From an uncultured Amylibacter sp. (GTDB taxonomy: Bacteria; Pseudomonadota; Alphaproteobacteria; Rhodobacterales; Rhodobacteraceae): a stretch of DNA of 64,000 nt. The translations under genes and the position numbers were made by a program. The stretch covers positions 62,001-126,000 of the forward strand of contig OX044354.1 in the NCBI GenBank assembly GCA_943846615.1. The letters are read 5' to 3'. Within the stretch, counting starts at the first letter, position 1. Each line of letters begins with the position of its first letter. Positions 18,312 to 27,604 of this stretch are shown here, piece by piece. The notes under the pieces are model-generated. The model was not told where the DNA came from. It made no database searches and was given only the letters and a program-made list of their open reading frames with translations.

Positions 18312-20291
18312 ATGAACTATCGTCCAGAAATCGATGGCTTACGTGCCATCGCCGTAATTCCCGTCCTTTTGTACCACGCTGGTTTTTCGTGGTTTTCAGG
18401 GGGCTATGTCGGCGTCGATGTATTTTTCGTAATCAGCGGGTATTTGATCACAACAATCCTGATCGGCGAAATTCAGGCAAGAAATTTCAGCATCTGGCGG
18501 TTCTATGAACGCCGTGCGCGGCGGATTTTACCGGCGCTCTGTTTCGTCATGCTGGCCTGTATCCCCTTTGCTTGGAAATGGATGCTACCCGACCAATTCA
18601 AAGATTTCGGACAGAGCATGTTGGCCGTCGTCTTCTTTGCATCAAACATTCTCTTCTGGCACGAGAGTGGTTATTTCGAGGCCAGCGCCGAAGAGAAACC
18701 ATTGCTACACACATGGAGCTTGGCAGTCGAAGAGCAATATTACCTATTATTCCCGTTGTTTTTACTGTTCGCTTTTCGTTATGGAAAACAACGCGTTTTC
18801 TGGATGATCTGTATCGTTGCCTTCATTAGTTTTGTCATTTCCGAATGGGGCTGGCGCAATCGACCCAATGCGAATTTTTATCTTTTGCCTTCGCGGATTT
18901 GGGAATTGCTGGCGGGATCAATGGCGGCATTCATCATCACCAGCGGTGGCGTTCGCGCCAATGGGCTCTATGCAATAGGCGGTGGTTTGGCGATCCTTTA
19001 TGGGGTCTTTATGTTCGATCACCAAACGCCATTCCCCAGCGTCTATACACTGTTTCCTGTTTTTGGTTCAGTTATTATCATTCTTTACGCCCAAGGCGGT
19101 ACTAGGGTCGCAAGAATGCTCAGCACCCCTATGATGACTGGGATAGGCCTGATCAGCTACAGCATCTATCTATGGCACCAACCCTTGTTTACCTTTGCGC
19201 GTATCCGCGCGATAAACGAACCGTCGTTGGGTGTGATGTTGGTGTTATGCGCGGCTTCAATCATTCTGGCGTATTTTACATGGGCTTTTGTCGAACAACC
19301 CTTTCGCCGCAAATCGGGCTGGTTTACGCCACGCTATCGCATATTTGGGCTCAGCGCCGTTGTTTTGACGGTATTTGGAATGTTTGGCGCTTGGGCGCAT
19401 ATCCAAAATGGCGCTGAATTTCGTTTACCACAGGATGTGCAGGGCCTGATGTCCATGCGAAATGGCGACAGTTCGAATTGCCATAACGCATTGAACCATC
19501 GTCAAATTCGAGATGGCGAAACTTGTGTTATTGGTCGTGCAGGCGTAACGCCAACTATTGCCGTGCTGGGGGATTCCCATGCGGCACGAATTTCGGATGC
19601 GTTTTCGGACGCATTAAACGCGAACGGGCAGGCAGCGGTGCTATATAACGGCAGTTGGTGCGTGCCATTGATGCACTTCGCCACCAACACCGCCAAGAAA
19701 AATGGATGTGTTGAAAATGTGAATGCCGCAATAGAATTCATTGCGCAGCAAACGCATATCAAGACCGTCGTTCTATTCGCCGAATGGTCGAACTACACAT
19801 CGGGTACGCGCCACGGAATGCAGGGCGCAGACAGCTATGTTTTCGATGCGGGCGGTGCATTTGCCTTTCAGGGAATCTCACCGTCTGGCAATGTCGTGCA
19901 GTTTGAGAAGGCAATTAACCATACATTCGAACGCCTGTCTTCGGCAGGAAAACATGTTGTTGTCGTTATGCCCACGCCCGAATTTGAATTTCATGTGCCA
20001 ATATCGTTGGCGAAATTGAAGTTGTTTGATGAGCGTATCGCAAAGCTAACGCCTGTAACCAAGGCAACCTATCAGGCACGTAACCGCGATGCCGTTTCGA
20101 TTTTAAAACGGCACAGTGACGAATATCAGTTCGATGTTTTCGATCCATTTCCCGTTTTTTGCAAACACGATCATTGCGCTTTTACAAACGACATGGGGCA
20201 GGCCTTATACGAGGACGATAACCACCTAAACTACCTTGGCGCACAAATGCTGGTACAGCCGATTTTCCAAAAACTCACTGCATCACACTGA
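18312..20291 (+). CDS. OafA/YrhL-type acyltransferase with SGNH domain
   Basis: Inner-membrane O-acyltransferase of 659 residues. Residues 1-365 form the acyltransferase-3 domain with about ten membrane segments. It starts YRPEIDGLRAIAVIPVLLYHAG with the conserved catalytic histidine, and shows GGYVGVDVFFVISGYLIT and LLHTWSLAVEEQYYL. Residues about 400-659 form a periplasmic SGNH domain with the nucleophile in GDSHAAR (420-423) and the Asp/His pair in DDNHLNYLGA near 635-640. Two-domain enzymes of this type acetylate lipopolysaccharide O-antigen, peptidoglycan or exopolysaccharide. The acceptor cannot be told here. It is preceded by a possible CtrA site. It is a single-gene unit. The SGNH motifs look intact, so the enzyme is probably active. 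Confidence 0.9.
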   Translation: MNYRPEIDGLRAIAVIPVLLYHAGFSWFSGGYVGVDVFFVISGYLITTILIGEIQARNFSIWRFYERRARRILPALCFVMLACIPFAWKWMLPDQFKDFGQSMLAVVFFASNILFWHESGYFEASAEEKPLLHTWSLAVEEQYYLLFPLFLLFAFRYGKQRVFWMICIVAFISFVISEWGWRNRPNANFYLLPSRIWELLAGSMAAFIITSGGVRANGLYAIGGGLAILYGVFMFDHQTPFPSVYTLFPVFGSVIIILYAQGGTRVARMLSTPMMTGIGLISYSIYLWHQPLFTFARIRAINEPSLGVMLVLCAASIILAYFTWAFVEQPFRRKSGWFTPRYRIFGLSAVVLTVFGMFGAWAHIQNGAEFRLPQDVQGLMSMRNGDSSNCHNALNHRQIRDGETCVIGRAGVTPTIAVLGDSHAARISDAFSDALNANGQAAVLYNGSWCVPLMHFATNTAKKNGCVENVNAAIEFIAQQTHIKTVVLFAEWSNYTSGTRHGMQGADSYVFDAGGAFAFQGISPSGNVVQFEKAINHTFERLSSAGKHVVVVMPTPEFEFHVPISLAKLKLFDERIAKLTPVTKATYQARNRDAVSILKRHSDEYQFDVFDPFPVFCKHDHCAFTNDMGQALYEDDNHLNYLGAQMLVQPIFQKLTASH

Positions 20292-20382
20292 TTTGCGCAA
20301 TTGCGTGTAAATTTGTCGCTTTGCGCTGATTGCCGTTTTGTTTCCTGCGCGGACGCTCTAAACAACACAAAAAGGAAATCGT

Positions 20383-21192
20383 ATGCCCGTAGGTGTTTTT
20401 GATAGCGGATTAGGTGGCTTAACTGTCCAACAGGCAATTGCGGCGCGGTTGCCAGATCAAAGTGTTGTCTATCTGGGCGACAATAAACATGCACCATACG
20501 GTGTGCGCGATCACGAACAAATTTATGAACTGACCAAAGCGGCTGTCGAGCGCCTGTGGCAAGAGGGCTGTGATCTGGTCATCATCGCCTGCAACACGGC
20601 ATCCGCCGTTGCGGTAAAGCGCATGCAGGAAACGTGGCTACCCGAAAACAAACGTGTCTTGGGCGTTTTCGTTCCGCTGATAGAGGCCGTGACCGAACGC
20701 CAATGGGGCGACAATTCCGCCCCACGCGAAGTGGACGTGAAACAGGTCGCATTGTTTGCCACACCAGCCACCGTTGCAACGCGTGCATTCCAACGCGAAC
20801 TGGCATTTCGCGCCATCGGCGTCGATGTCGAAGCCCAGCCATGTGGCGGTCTGGTCGATGCGATGGAGGCAAACGATCTGGAACTGGCCGAAGCATTGGT
20901 GCAATCCCACGTATCCGCATTGCTACGTCGGATGCCAACGCCACAAGCGGCGGTTTTGGGATGTACGCATTACCCGATTTTGAAAGATTGCTTTCAAAAC
21001 GCGCTTGGCCCGAACGTTGAGGTTTATTCGCAGGGAACAATCGTTGCCAAAAGCTTGGTTGATTACCTGATACGTCATCCAGAGTTTGCGGAAAATGGCG
21101 GTTCGCGTTTTTTGACAACAGGTGACGCGGCCAAGGTCTCAACAGCCGCCACACGGTTTTTAGGCAAGCAGATGGAATTTCAATCGGCCTAG
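20383..21192 (+). CDS. murI: Glutamate racemase
   Basis: Interconverts L- and D-glutamate for peptidoglycan. The protein is 269 residues. The N-terminal motif [11 protein letters not shown] carries Asp7, and the two catalytic cysteines are at Cys70 (ACNTAS) and Cys194 (GCTHYP). It has the usual length and no signal peptide. AAAGGA lies upstream of ATG 20383. The 91 bp before it hold no other recognisable gene. It precedes ccmE on the same strand by 70 bp, but a shared transcript is not evident. Confidence 0.95.
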   Translation: MPVGVFDSGLGGLTVQQAIAARLPDQSVVYLGDNKHAPYGVRDHEQIYELTKAAVERLWQEGCDLVIIACNTASAVAVKRMQETWLPENKRVLGVFVPLIEAVTERQWGDNSAPREVDVKQVALFATPATVATRAFQRELAFRAIGVDVEAQPCGGLVDAMEANDLELAEALVQSHVSALLRRMPTPQAAVLGCTHYPILKDCFQNALGPNVEVYSQGTIVAKSLVDYLIRHPEFAENGGSRFLTTGDAAKVSTAATRFLGKQMEFQSA

Positions 21193-21262
21193 AATAGGCA
21201 TCCATTGATCTCAAATTAAAAATCGCTTAACACACACGTGCATTGAGCAAGGGAACACCAAA

Positions 21263-21697
21263 ATGGCTGTTGGTTTAAAAAAACGAAGACGTGTGCAACT
21301 GATTGTTATTGCTTTCGTTTTCATAATTATTGCAACCGCACTGATTGGTTTTGCATTCAAAGACGGCATCGAATTTTTCCGCTCGCCAACGCAGGTGTTA
21401 GACGAGAAAATCGAGCCAACTGAGGTGTTTCGCATCGGCGGTTTGGTGAAAGAGGAAACATTACAACGCAATGGCGACAACGTTAGTTTCGTCGTCACGG
21501 ATACGGCTAATGATGTGCCTGTCACCTTTACGGGCATCCTGCCTGATCTCTTTTCCGAGGGCACCGGCATGATAGCCACAGGGCGTTTGGTTTCAGGGCG
21601 CTTCGAGGCCACGGAAATATTGGCCAAACACGATGAAAACTACCTCCCCAAAGAGGTTGCAGATGCTTTGAAAGAGCAGGGTGTTTTTCAACAATAG
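21263..21697 (+). CDS. ccmE: Cytochrome c maturation heme chaperone CcmE
   Basis: Periplasmic heme chaperone of system I cytochrome c maturation, 144 residues. One N-terminal membrane anchor (about 11-31) follows a basic start. The OB-fold domain ends with the covalent heme-binding site AKHDENYLPKEV, with His123 and Tyr127. CcmE takes heme from the CcmABCD complex to CcmF/H, and ccmF and ccmH follow 1.2 kb downstream. The interval is filled by a phage-type lysis pair, unlike the plain ccm operon of enterics. Confidence 0.95.
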   Translation: MAVGLKKRRRVQLIVIAFVFIIIATALIGFAFKDGIEFFRSPTQVLDEKIEPTEVFRIGGLVKEETLQRNGDNVSFVVTDTANDVPVTFTGILPDLFSEGTGMIATGRLVSGRFEATEILAKHDENYLPKEVADALKEQGVFQQ

Positions 21698-21771
21698 CCT
21701 CAGCGTACGCAGACATTATCATTTCTTAGCATAATTGCGGTTGATTTTATCCATATCGAAAGGTGGATGAA

Positions 21772-22383
21772 ATGCAGTCTGTACATGAAATTGCACGTGA
21801 AATTGTGGCGCGCGAGGGTGGTTATGTAAATGACCCCGATGATCCGGGTGGGGCCACGAATTTCGGTGTTACCATTCATACGATGCGGCGTTTGGGACTG
21901 GATATTAATCAAGACGGTAAAATCACATCCCAAGATGTGAAAAAGCTTACGTCGGATCAAGCGGTCAAAATCTTCGTCGATCACTACTTCATCAAACCAA
22001 AAATTAAGGAACTCCCCGCCGTATTACAGGCCAGTGTTTTCGATATGTATGTCAACGCGGGCGGCAATGCGGTGAAAATCCTGCAACGTCTGTTGATCGA
22101 TTTGGGCCAAGATGTTGCCGTCGATGGTGCACTCGGCCCGCAAAGCATCCGTGCATCGCATATCGCCTTTGAAATCGCACCACGTTTTCTGGCAGATGCC
22201 TATGGAATCGCGCGGCGTAATTATTACTATCAACTGGCGGATCGCCGTCACGCCAGCCGCAAATACGCCAAACGTCGTGACGGCGGTAAAGGTGGTTGGA
22301 TCAAACGCGCAGAAGAGTTCATTTCGAAAAAATATCATTTTACGCAGTCAGAGCATAATAAAAGGGTGGAATCATGGGGTTGA
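21772..22383 (+). CDS. Phage-type N-acetylmuramidase (endolysin), GH108 family
   Basis: Peptidoglycan-cleaving enzyme of 203 residues. The N-terminal glycoside hydrolase 108 domain has AREGGYVNDPDDPGGATNFGVT, with the catalytic glutamate at residue 15. The C-terminal half is a peptidoglycan-binding domain (PG_binding_3 type). No signal peptide is present, as expected for an endolysin released by a holin. A GTG at 21763 is in frame, but ATG 21772 has AAGGTGG 5 bases before it and is chosen. It overlaps the holin start by 10 bases. Homologues of such a pair are, from what I recall, the lysis cassette of the Rhodobacter capsulatus gene transfer agent. Its ccm position argues for a domesticated gene. 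Confidence 0.88.
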   Translation: MQSVHEIAREIVAREGGYVNDPDDPGGATNFGVTIHTMRRLGLDINQDGKITSQDVKKLTSDQAVKIFVDHYFIKPKIKELPAVLQASVFDMYVNAGGNAVKILQRLLIDLGQDVAVDGALGPQSIRASHIAFEIAPRFLADAYGIARRNYYYQLADRRHASRKYAKRRDGGKGGWIKRAEEFISKKYHFTQSEHNKRVESWG

Positions 22384-22856
22384 TCAGCGAGCTATTAGGT
22401 CTTGGAAAATCCGTTGGCCAAGTTGCCGAAGTTTTTGTGCCAAATAAAACCAAGGCACAAACACAGGCACATTTGCGTGCATTGGGCGCACAGTCACAAT
22501 TCGCCGCTGAATTTCAAATTCAACGAAATGGTTACTTTGATCGCTTTGTCGATGCGTTAAACCGATTGCCGCGCCCTGTGATGGCCTTGGGTACTGTTGG
22601 TTTGTTCAGTTATGCAATGATTGATCCAGCTGGATTCGCAACGCGTATGCAGGGACTGGATTACGTCCCCGACCCATTGTGGTGGCTGCTGGGCGCGATT
22701 GTCTCGTTTTATTTTGGCGCACGTGAAATGCACCATTTTCGTCAAAAAAAGGTAATGCCAGATGTGACGCCCGCCCAAATTCAAATGGGTTTGCTAAATG
22801 AACAAACGCTATTGGACGGAAATGCAGCACTAGAAGATTGGCGTCGCACACAATAA
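22374..22856 (+). CDS. Holin family protein (3TM type)
   Basis: A 160-residue membrane protein of the 3TM holin family common next to GH108 endolysins. At least two hydrophobic segments are clear (about 66-84 and 100-116, PLWWLLGAIVSFYFGAREM), and the N-terminal helix is amphipathic (GLISELLGLGKSVGQVAEVFV). It would form inner-membrane holes that let the endolysin reach the wall. The start ATG 22374 lies inside the endolysin gene, so the two are translationally coupled. It is followed by ccmF after 87 bp. No other phage genes are nearby. Confidence 0.85.
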   Translation: MGLISELLGLGKSVGQVAEVFVPNKTKAQTQAHLRALGAQSQFAAEFQIQRNGYFDRFVDALNRLPRPVMALGTVGLFSYAMIDPAGFATRMQGLDYVPDPLWWLLGAIVSFYFGAREMHHFRQKKVMPDVTPAQIQMGLLNEQTLLDGNAALEDWRRTQ

Positions 22857-22943
22857 GGGGCGACGAAACGTCCTCGCCAAACGTTTCGCATTGAGTGATT
22901 GCCCAATTCGCCTATAGTCGCCTTGAATATTCAGGAGAGCGAT

Positions 22944-24899
22944 ATGTTCGCAGAATTGGGCCATTTGGCCGTTGTTATTGCATTCGCGATTGCGATCTTA
23001 CAATCCATCGTGCCGATGATCGGTGCATCGCGTGGCTACGCGGGCTGGATGGATTCCGCCACCCCAGCGGCTATCGCGCAATTTCTGGCAATCTTGTTTG
23101 CCTTCGCAATGCTGACAATTTCCTTCGTAACCTCTGACTTCTCGGTCAAACTGGTCGCCAGCAACTCTCATTCCCTAAAACCGATGCTGTACAAAGTATC
23201 GGGCGTTTGGGGGAACCACGAGGGCTCGATGTTGTTGTGGATTCTCATCCTTGCGTTTTACGGTGCATTGGTCGCGTTTTTCGGGGCCAAACTACCCATC
23301 GTATTGCGTGCGCGCGTTTTATCAATTCAGGCGATGATTGGCGTAGCGTTTCTGGCTTTCCTTCTCTTCACATCCAACCCTTTTGAGCGCTTAGAATTCC
23401 CTCCAATCGACGGCAACGACCTAAACCCACTCCTCCAAGACCCAGGTTTGGCCTTCCATCCACCGTTCCTGTACCTTGGATACGTTGGCCTCTCGATGAC
23501 GTTCAGCTTCGCGGTTGCCGCCTTGATCCAAGGATCAGTCGATGCCGCATGGGCACGCTGGGTGCGCCCATGGGCATTGCTGGCGTGGATTACCCTAACA
23601 ATCGGAATCGCTCTTGGCTCTTGGTGGGCTTACTACGAACTCGGCTGGGGTGGCTGGTGGTTCTGGGACCCCGTTGAAAACGCTTCCTTTATGCCGTGGC
23701 TGATTTCCGTGGCCTTACTCCATTCTGCAATCGTGGTCGAGAAACGCGAAACACTAAAAAGCTGGACGGTTTTGTTGGCAATCCTCGGATTTTCCTTCTC
23801 GCTGATAGGTACATTTATCGTACGCTCTGGCGTCATTACATCCGTGCACGCATTTGCCAACGATCCCGAACGCGGAGTTTTCATTCTGGCAATTCTAACC
23901 GTCGCAATCGGTGGCGCACTCACGCTGTATGCTGTGCGATCAAACGCGTTGCGTTCAAATTCTGCCTTCAGCGTCGTCAGCCGCGAAAGTGGATTGGTGT
24001 TAAACAACCTGCTGCTGGTTGTGGCAACAATGGTGGTATTCATTGGCACCATTTGGCCTTTAGTGGCCGAACTGGTCATGGGGCGTAAATTATCCGTCGG
24101 CGCGCCATTTTTCGATCTGGCCTTCACGCCATTTATGATCGTCTTGGCAATCGCATTGCCCATGGGCGCAATCTTGCCATGGAAACGCGCCAAGTTTAGA
24201 AAATCAACCAAACCACTGATGGGCACATTGGTTCTCAGCCTCGCAATTGGTCTGTTGATCTGGAGCCTGCAAACAGGTGGTCGCATGATGGCACCCATCG
24301 GCCTCGCATTAGCGGCATGGGTGATCTTGGGCGCATTGGTCGATTTGGGAACACGCACGCGTATACGTCAGGTGGGCATATCCGCTGGCCTACGTCGCCT
24401 GCGCAATCTACCACGTGCAGACATGGGTAAGACTGTTGCCCATATTGGTATGGGCCTAACGATCTTCGGCATCGCCGCAATCACAGCCTGGGAGGCCGAA
24501 GACATCCGTGTTGCCAATATCGGTGAACGCTTTGACGTCAGCGGCTACACCTTCCAATTTGATGGTGTTGAAAAACAAAACGGCAAAAACTACACCGCCG
24601 ATGTTGGTGCGATCTCGGCATTCGTCGATGATAAATTCATTGCCGTCCTAAAACCCGAAAAACGTTTTTACCCCGTGCAACGCATGCCAACAACCGAGGC
24701 AGGCATCCATTCACGCCTCCACCGTGATCTCTACGTCGCCCTTGGTGATCAACAGGGTGACGGCTGGACGGTGCGTACATATGTGAAACCCTTCGCGGTT
24801 TGGATTTGGATTGGATCGATGGTGATGGCCTTGGGTGGTATCCTTAGCATGACCGATCGCCGACTGCGCATCGCCACTTCACAACGAAAGGCAACTTAA
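22944..24899 (+). CDS. ccmF: Cytochrome c heme lyase subunit CcmF
   Basis: Large multi-pass inner-membrane protein of the heme-attachment complex, 651 residues from ATG 22944. The tryptophan-rich heme-handling motif is present at about residues 228-246 (WAYYELGWGGWWFWDPVEN). The preceding loop includes VWGNHEGSMLLWILIL, and conserved histidines lie in FHPPFLYLGYVG and near the C-terminus. An open frame to 22899 adds 15 residues, but 22944 has GGAGAG at proper spacing and matches the family N-terminus. It is followed after one base by ccmH. Confidence 0.96.
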   Translation: MFAELGHLAVVIAFAIAILQSIVPMIGASRGYAGWMDSATPAAIAQFLAILFAFAMLTISFVTSDFSVKLVASNSHSLKPMLYKVSGVWGNHEGSMLLWILILAFYGALVAFFGAKLPIVLRARVLSIQAMIGVAFLAFLLFTSNPFERLEFPPIDGNDLNPLLQDPGLAFHPPFLYLGYVGLSMTFSFAVAALIQGSVDAAWARWVRPWALLAWITLTIGIALGSWWAYYELGWGGWWFWDPVENASFMPWLISVALLHSAIVVEKRETLKSWTVLLAILGFSFSLIGTFIVRSGVITSVHAFANDPERGVFILAILTVAIGGALTLYAVRSNALRSNSAFSVVSRESGLVLNNLLLVVATMVVFIGTIWPLVAELVMGRKLSVGAPFFDLAFTPFMIVLAIALPMGAILPWKRAKFRKSTKPLMGTLVLSLAIGLLIWSLQTGGRMMAPIGLALAAWVILGALVDLGTRTRIRQVGISAGLRRLRNLPRADMGKTVAHIGMGLTIFGIAAITAWEAEDIRVANIGERFDVSGYTFQFDGVEKQNGKNYTADVGAISAFVDDKFIAVLKPEKRFYPVQRMPTTEAGIHSRLHRDLYVALGDQQGDGWTVRTYVKPFAVWIWIGSMVMALGGILSMTDRRLRIATSQRKAT

Positions 24900-24900
24900 A

Positions 24901-25344
24901 ATGCTACGCATGATCCTATGCCTATTGTTTCTTGGGGGCGCGGCTTTCGCCGTTGAACCAGACGAAGTATTAAGCGACCCAGTCCTCGAAGAACGCGCAC
25001 GCGAGGTGTCCAAGGATTTACGGTGCTTGGTTTGCCGGAATGAAAACATAGACAGTTCGAACGCAGGCATCGCGAAAGACCTGCGTATTTTGGTACGCGA
25101 ACGCCTAACCGCAGGTGACAGCAACGACCAAGTGATTGATTTCGTTGTTGATCGCTACGGCGAATTTGTTTTGTTGAAACCGCGTGTCTCATTTCAAAAT
25201 ATCTTGCTGTGGGCGGCGGGGCCATTCTTGTTGCTCATCGGCGGGATTATCGGTTGGCGCTTCTCCAACAATAAAAAACGAACAGAGCCAGAGGATCTCA
25301 GCCCGGACGAAGCAGCGCGTCTGAAAGACATACTGGATCAATGA
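24901..25344 (+). CDS. ccmH: Cytochrome c maturation thiol reductant CcmH/CcmL
   Basis: Membrane-anchored thiol-disulfide protein that reduces the apocytochrome CxxCH motif before heme attachment. The 147 residues comprise a signal peptide (about 1-17), a helical domain with LRCLVC (Cys42, Cys45), and one C-terminal membrane segment (about 101-119). This is the short CcmL-type domain. The TPR part (CcmI) is not adjacent. It begins one base after ccmF. Confidence 0.94.
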   Translation: MLRMILCLLFLGGAAFAVEPDEVLSDPVLEERAREVSKDLRCLVCRNENIDSSNAGIAKDLRILVRERLTAGDSNDQVIDFVVDRYGEFVLLKPRVSFQNILLWAAGPFLLLIGGIIGWRFSNNKKRTEPEDLSPDEAARLKDILDQ

Positions 25345-25391
25345 CGTAAGGTTTTCATGGCCTTCGCCATTTCAACGCGTAAGATTATCAA

Positions 25392-26165
25392 ATGACCTAT
25401 GAAACGATAAAATATGATGTGGTGGCCAATGTCGCCACATTAACCCTTAACCGTCCCGATATGATCAACGGTTTGAATGCCACAATGCGGCACGAAATCT
25501 TGGACGCGGTGCAAACAGCCCCCAACGATGCCCGTGTTCTGGTTATCACTGGTGCAGGCAAAGGTTTTTGTTCAGGACAAGACCTCACAGATGTCGCATC
25601 CTTGGATGATCTCGACCTAGAGGCTGTCTTGCGCGACGAATATGTGCCCATGCTCAACGCGGTCTATAATTGCCCAATTCCCACAATCGCCGCCGTCAAC
25701 GGGCCAGCGGCGGGGGCAGGGGCAAACCTTGCACTTGCACCCGATATCGTCATCGCCAAAGACAGCGCATTTTTCCAACAAGGTTTCGCAAACATCGGCT
25801 TGATCCCAGACGCGGGCGGCACTTATTGGTTGCCACGTCAGGTCGGCTTTGCCCGTGCTATGGGCGCCGCATTATTCGCCGAACGGATTTCGGGGCGACA
25901 GGCGGCGGACATGGGGATGATTTTTGAATCCGTACCAGACGACGCATTCGAAAGTCACATCGCCAAACGCGCCGCACATCTGGCACAGGGGCCCACAGGA
26001 ACGTACAAATTGATCAAACAAGCAATCCGCAAGAGTTTTGAAAACACGCTGGATGAACAGCTGAACTTGGAAGGCGAATTGCAAAACATTGCAGGCGCTT
26101 CCCCAGATTTCAGCGAAGGTGTTTCCGCCTTCCTGCAAAAAAGAAAGCCAGCCTTCAAAGGCTAG
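25392..26165 (+). CDS. Enoyl-CoA hydratase/isomerase (PaaG-like)
   Basis: Crotonase-fold protein, 257 residues. TLNRPDMINGLNATM and GAGKGFCSGQDLTD form the CoA-binding/oxyanion part, and AAVNGPAAGAGANLALAPDIVIA the second oxyanion motif. A catalytic Asp/Glu region is at IPDAGGTYWLPRQVG. GQDL and IPDAGG resemble PaaG (ring 1,2-epoxyphenylacetyl-CoA isomerase) more than FadB-type hydratases. No phenylacetate genes are near, so the substrate is uncertain. It lies 47 bp after ccmH, and a weak hairpin (ATGGC-CTTC-GCCAT, about 25358) is in the gap. Confidence 0.85.
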   Translation: MTYETIKYDVVANVATLTLNRPDMINGLNATMRHEILDAVQTAPNDARVLVITGAGKGFCSGQDLTDVASLDDLDLEAVLRDEYVPMLNAVYNCPIPTIAAVNGPAAGAGANLALAPDIVIAKDSAFFQQGFANIGLIPDAGGTYWLPRQVGFARAMGAALFAERISGRQAADMGMIFESVPDDAFESHIAKRAAHLAQGPTGTYKLIKQAIRKSFENTLDEQLNLEGELQNIAGASPDFSEGVSAFLQKRKPAFKG

Positions 26166-26189
26166 CTTCATCCAATATCTCGGCCATTA

Positions 26190-26218
26190 AAAAAGCCGCT
26201 CCAAATCGGAGCGGCTTA
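26190..26218. terminator. Terminator of gltA, possibly bidirectional
   Basis: AAGCCGCTCC (26193-26202) pairs with GGAGCGGCTT (26208-26217) around a 5-nt loop. On the minus strand the stem is followed by a T run (plus-strand A at 26188-26194), so it mainly ends gltA. Rightward it has only AATAATTTT after the stem. Confidence 0.85.
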
Positions 26219-26224
26219 ATAATT

Positions 26225-27517
26225 TTAGCGTTTTTTCACATCAACGTAATCGCGATGTTTCGCACCAGTGTACAACTGGCGCGGACGACCGATTTTCAGT
26301 TTTGGATCGCCAATCATTTCTTTCCACTGTGCAATCCAACCAACTGTGCGTGACATCGCAAAGATCGGTGTGAACATAGACGTCGGGAAGCCCATCGCAT
26401 CCAAAATAATACCAGAATAGAAATCAACGTTCGGGTACAACTTCTTCTCTACGAAGTATGGATCCTCAAGCGCGATACGTTCCAGCTCTTTAGCAACTTT
26501 CAATGTTTCGTTGTCTTCAATGCCCAACAATTCCAAAACTTCGTCAGCGCTCTCTTTCATAACAGTCGCGCGCGGGTCAAAGTTTTTGTAAACGCGGTGA
26601 CCAAAGCCCATCAAACGGAATGGGTCTGATTTGTCTTTAGCGCGTGCTACGAATTCTGGAATGCGGTCTACTGTACCGATTTCACGCAACATGTTCAAAC
26701 ATGCCTCATTGGCGCCACCGTGTGCAGGGCCCCACAAACATGCGATGCCAGCGGCGATACATGCGAACGGGTTCGCGCCAGATGAACCAGCCAAACGAAC
26801 TGTCGATGTTGATGCGTTTTGCTCGTGATCAGCGTGCAATGTGAAAATACGATCCATGGCTTTTGCCAAAATCGGATCAACAACATATTCCTCGGAAGGA
26901 ACAGCAAAACACATGCGCAAGAAGTTTGAAGCGTAATCCAAGTTGTTGTCTGGGTAAACAAACGGCTGACCAGATGAATATTTGAATGCATATGCAGCAA
27001 TCGTCGGGATCTTCGCGATCATGCGGATCGATGCGATTTCACGTTGTGTTGCATCAGAAACATCTGTGCTGTCGTGGTAAAACGCGGACAACGCACCAAC
27101 AACACCACACATAATGGCCATCGGGTGTGCATCGCGGCGGAAACCACGGAACAGGTGGTTCATTTGATCGTGCAACATAGTGTGGTTCGTTACGCGTGAC
27201 TCAAATTCTACCAATTCAGCTTCGGATGGCAACTCACCGTACAACAACAGGTAACAAACCTCTAGGTAGTGAGATTGCTCAGCCAATTGATCAATCGGGT
27301 AACCACGGTACAACAATTCACCTTTGCCACCGGCGATGAATGTGATCGTGCTTTCACAAGACGCTGTTGATGTGAAGCCAGGGTCGTATGTGAATACGTC
27401 TGCTTGTGCGTATAATTTGGTGATGTCCAATACATCAGGCCCAAGTGATGGAGAGTGAATTGGCAATTCCAATTCTTTACCGTCGATTGAGAGTTTAGCT
27501 GTTCTATTTTCTGACAT
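26225..27517 (-). CDS. gltA: Citrate synthase
   Basis: Condenses acetyl-CoA with oxaloacetate, the entry of the citrate cycle. The 430-residue protein is a type II (hexameric, NADH-sensitive) citrate synthase by length and N-terminal beta domain. The catalytic histidines lie in [15 protein letters not shown] and [14 protein letters not shown], and the catalytic Asp in the C-terminal [10 protein letters not shown]. It is transcribed alone. An inverted repeat lies in its 5' leader, and gltX lies upstream on the same strand. Confidence 0.97.
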   Translation of the reverse strand: MSENRTAKLSIDGKELELPIHSPSLGPDVLDITKLYAQADVFTYDPGFTSTASCESTITFIAGGKGELLYRGYPIDQLAEQSHYLEVCYLLLYGELPSEAELVEFESRVTNHTMLHDQMNHLFRGFRRDAHPMAIMCGVVGALSAFYHDSTDVSDATQREIASIRMIAKIPTIAAYAFKYSSGQPFVYPDNNLDYASNFLRMCFAVPSEEYVVDPILAKAMDRIFTLHADHEQNASTSTVRLAGSSGANPFACIAAGIACLWGPAHGGANEACLNMLREIGTVDRIPEFVARAKDKSDPFRLMGFGHRVYKNFDPRATVMKESADEVLELLGIEDNETLKVAKELERIALEDPYFVEKKLYPNVDFYSGIILDAMGFPTSMFTPIFAMSRTVGWIAQWKEMIGDPKLKIGRPRQLYTGAKHRDYVDVKKR

Positions 27518-27540
27518 ATTTTTCCCTTACTTTACATCGC

Positions 27541-27556
27541 GCACGACAAGTCGTGC
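27541..27556. repeat. Inverted repeat in the gltA leader
   Basis: GCACGAC-AA-GTCGTGC is a perfect dyad, 24-39 bp before the gltA start codon. It could be an operator or an RNA hairpin close to the ribosome-binding site. No family match is evident. Confidence 0.45.
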
Positions 27557-27604
27557 AAATTTCTGCCCCATGTTAGTTTGGATATGTAACAGTTTGAAAT
27601 CAGA

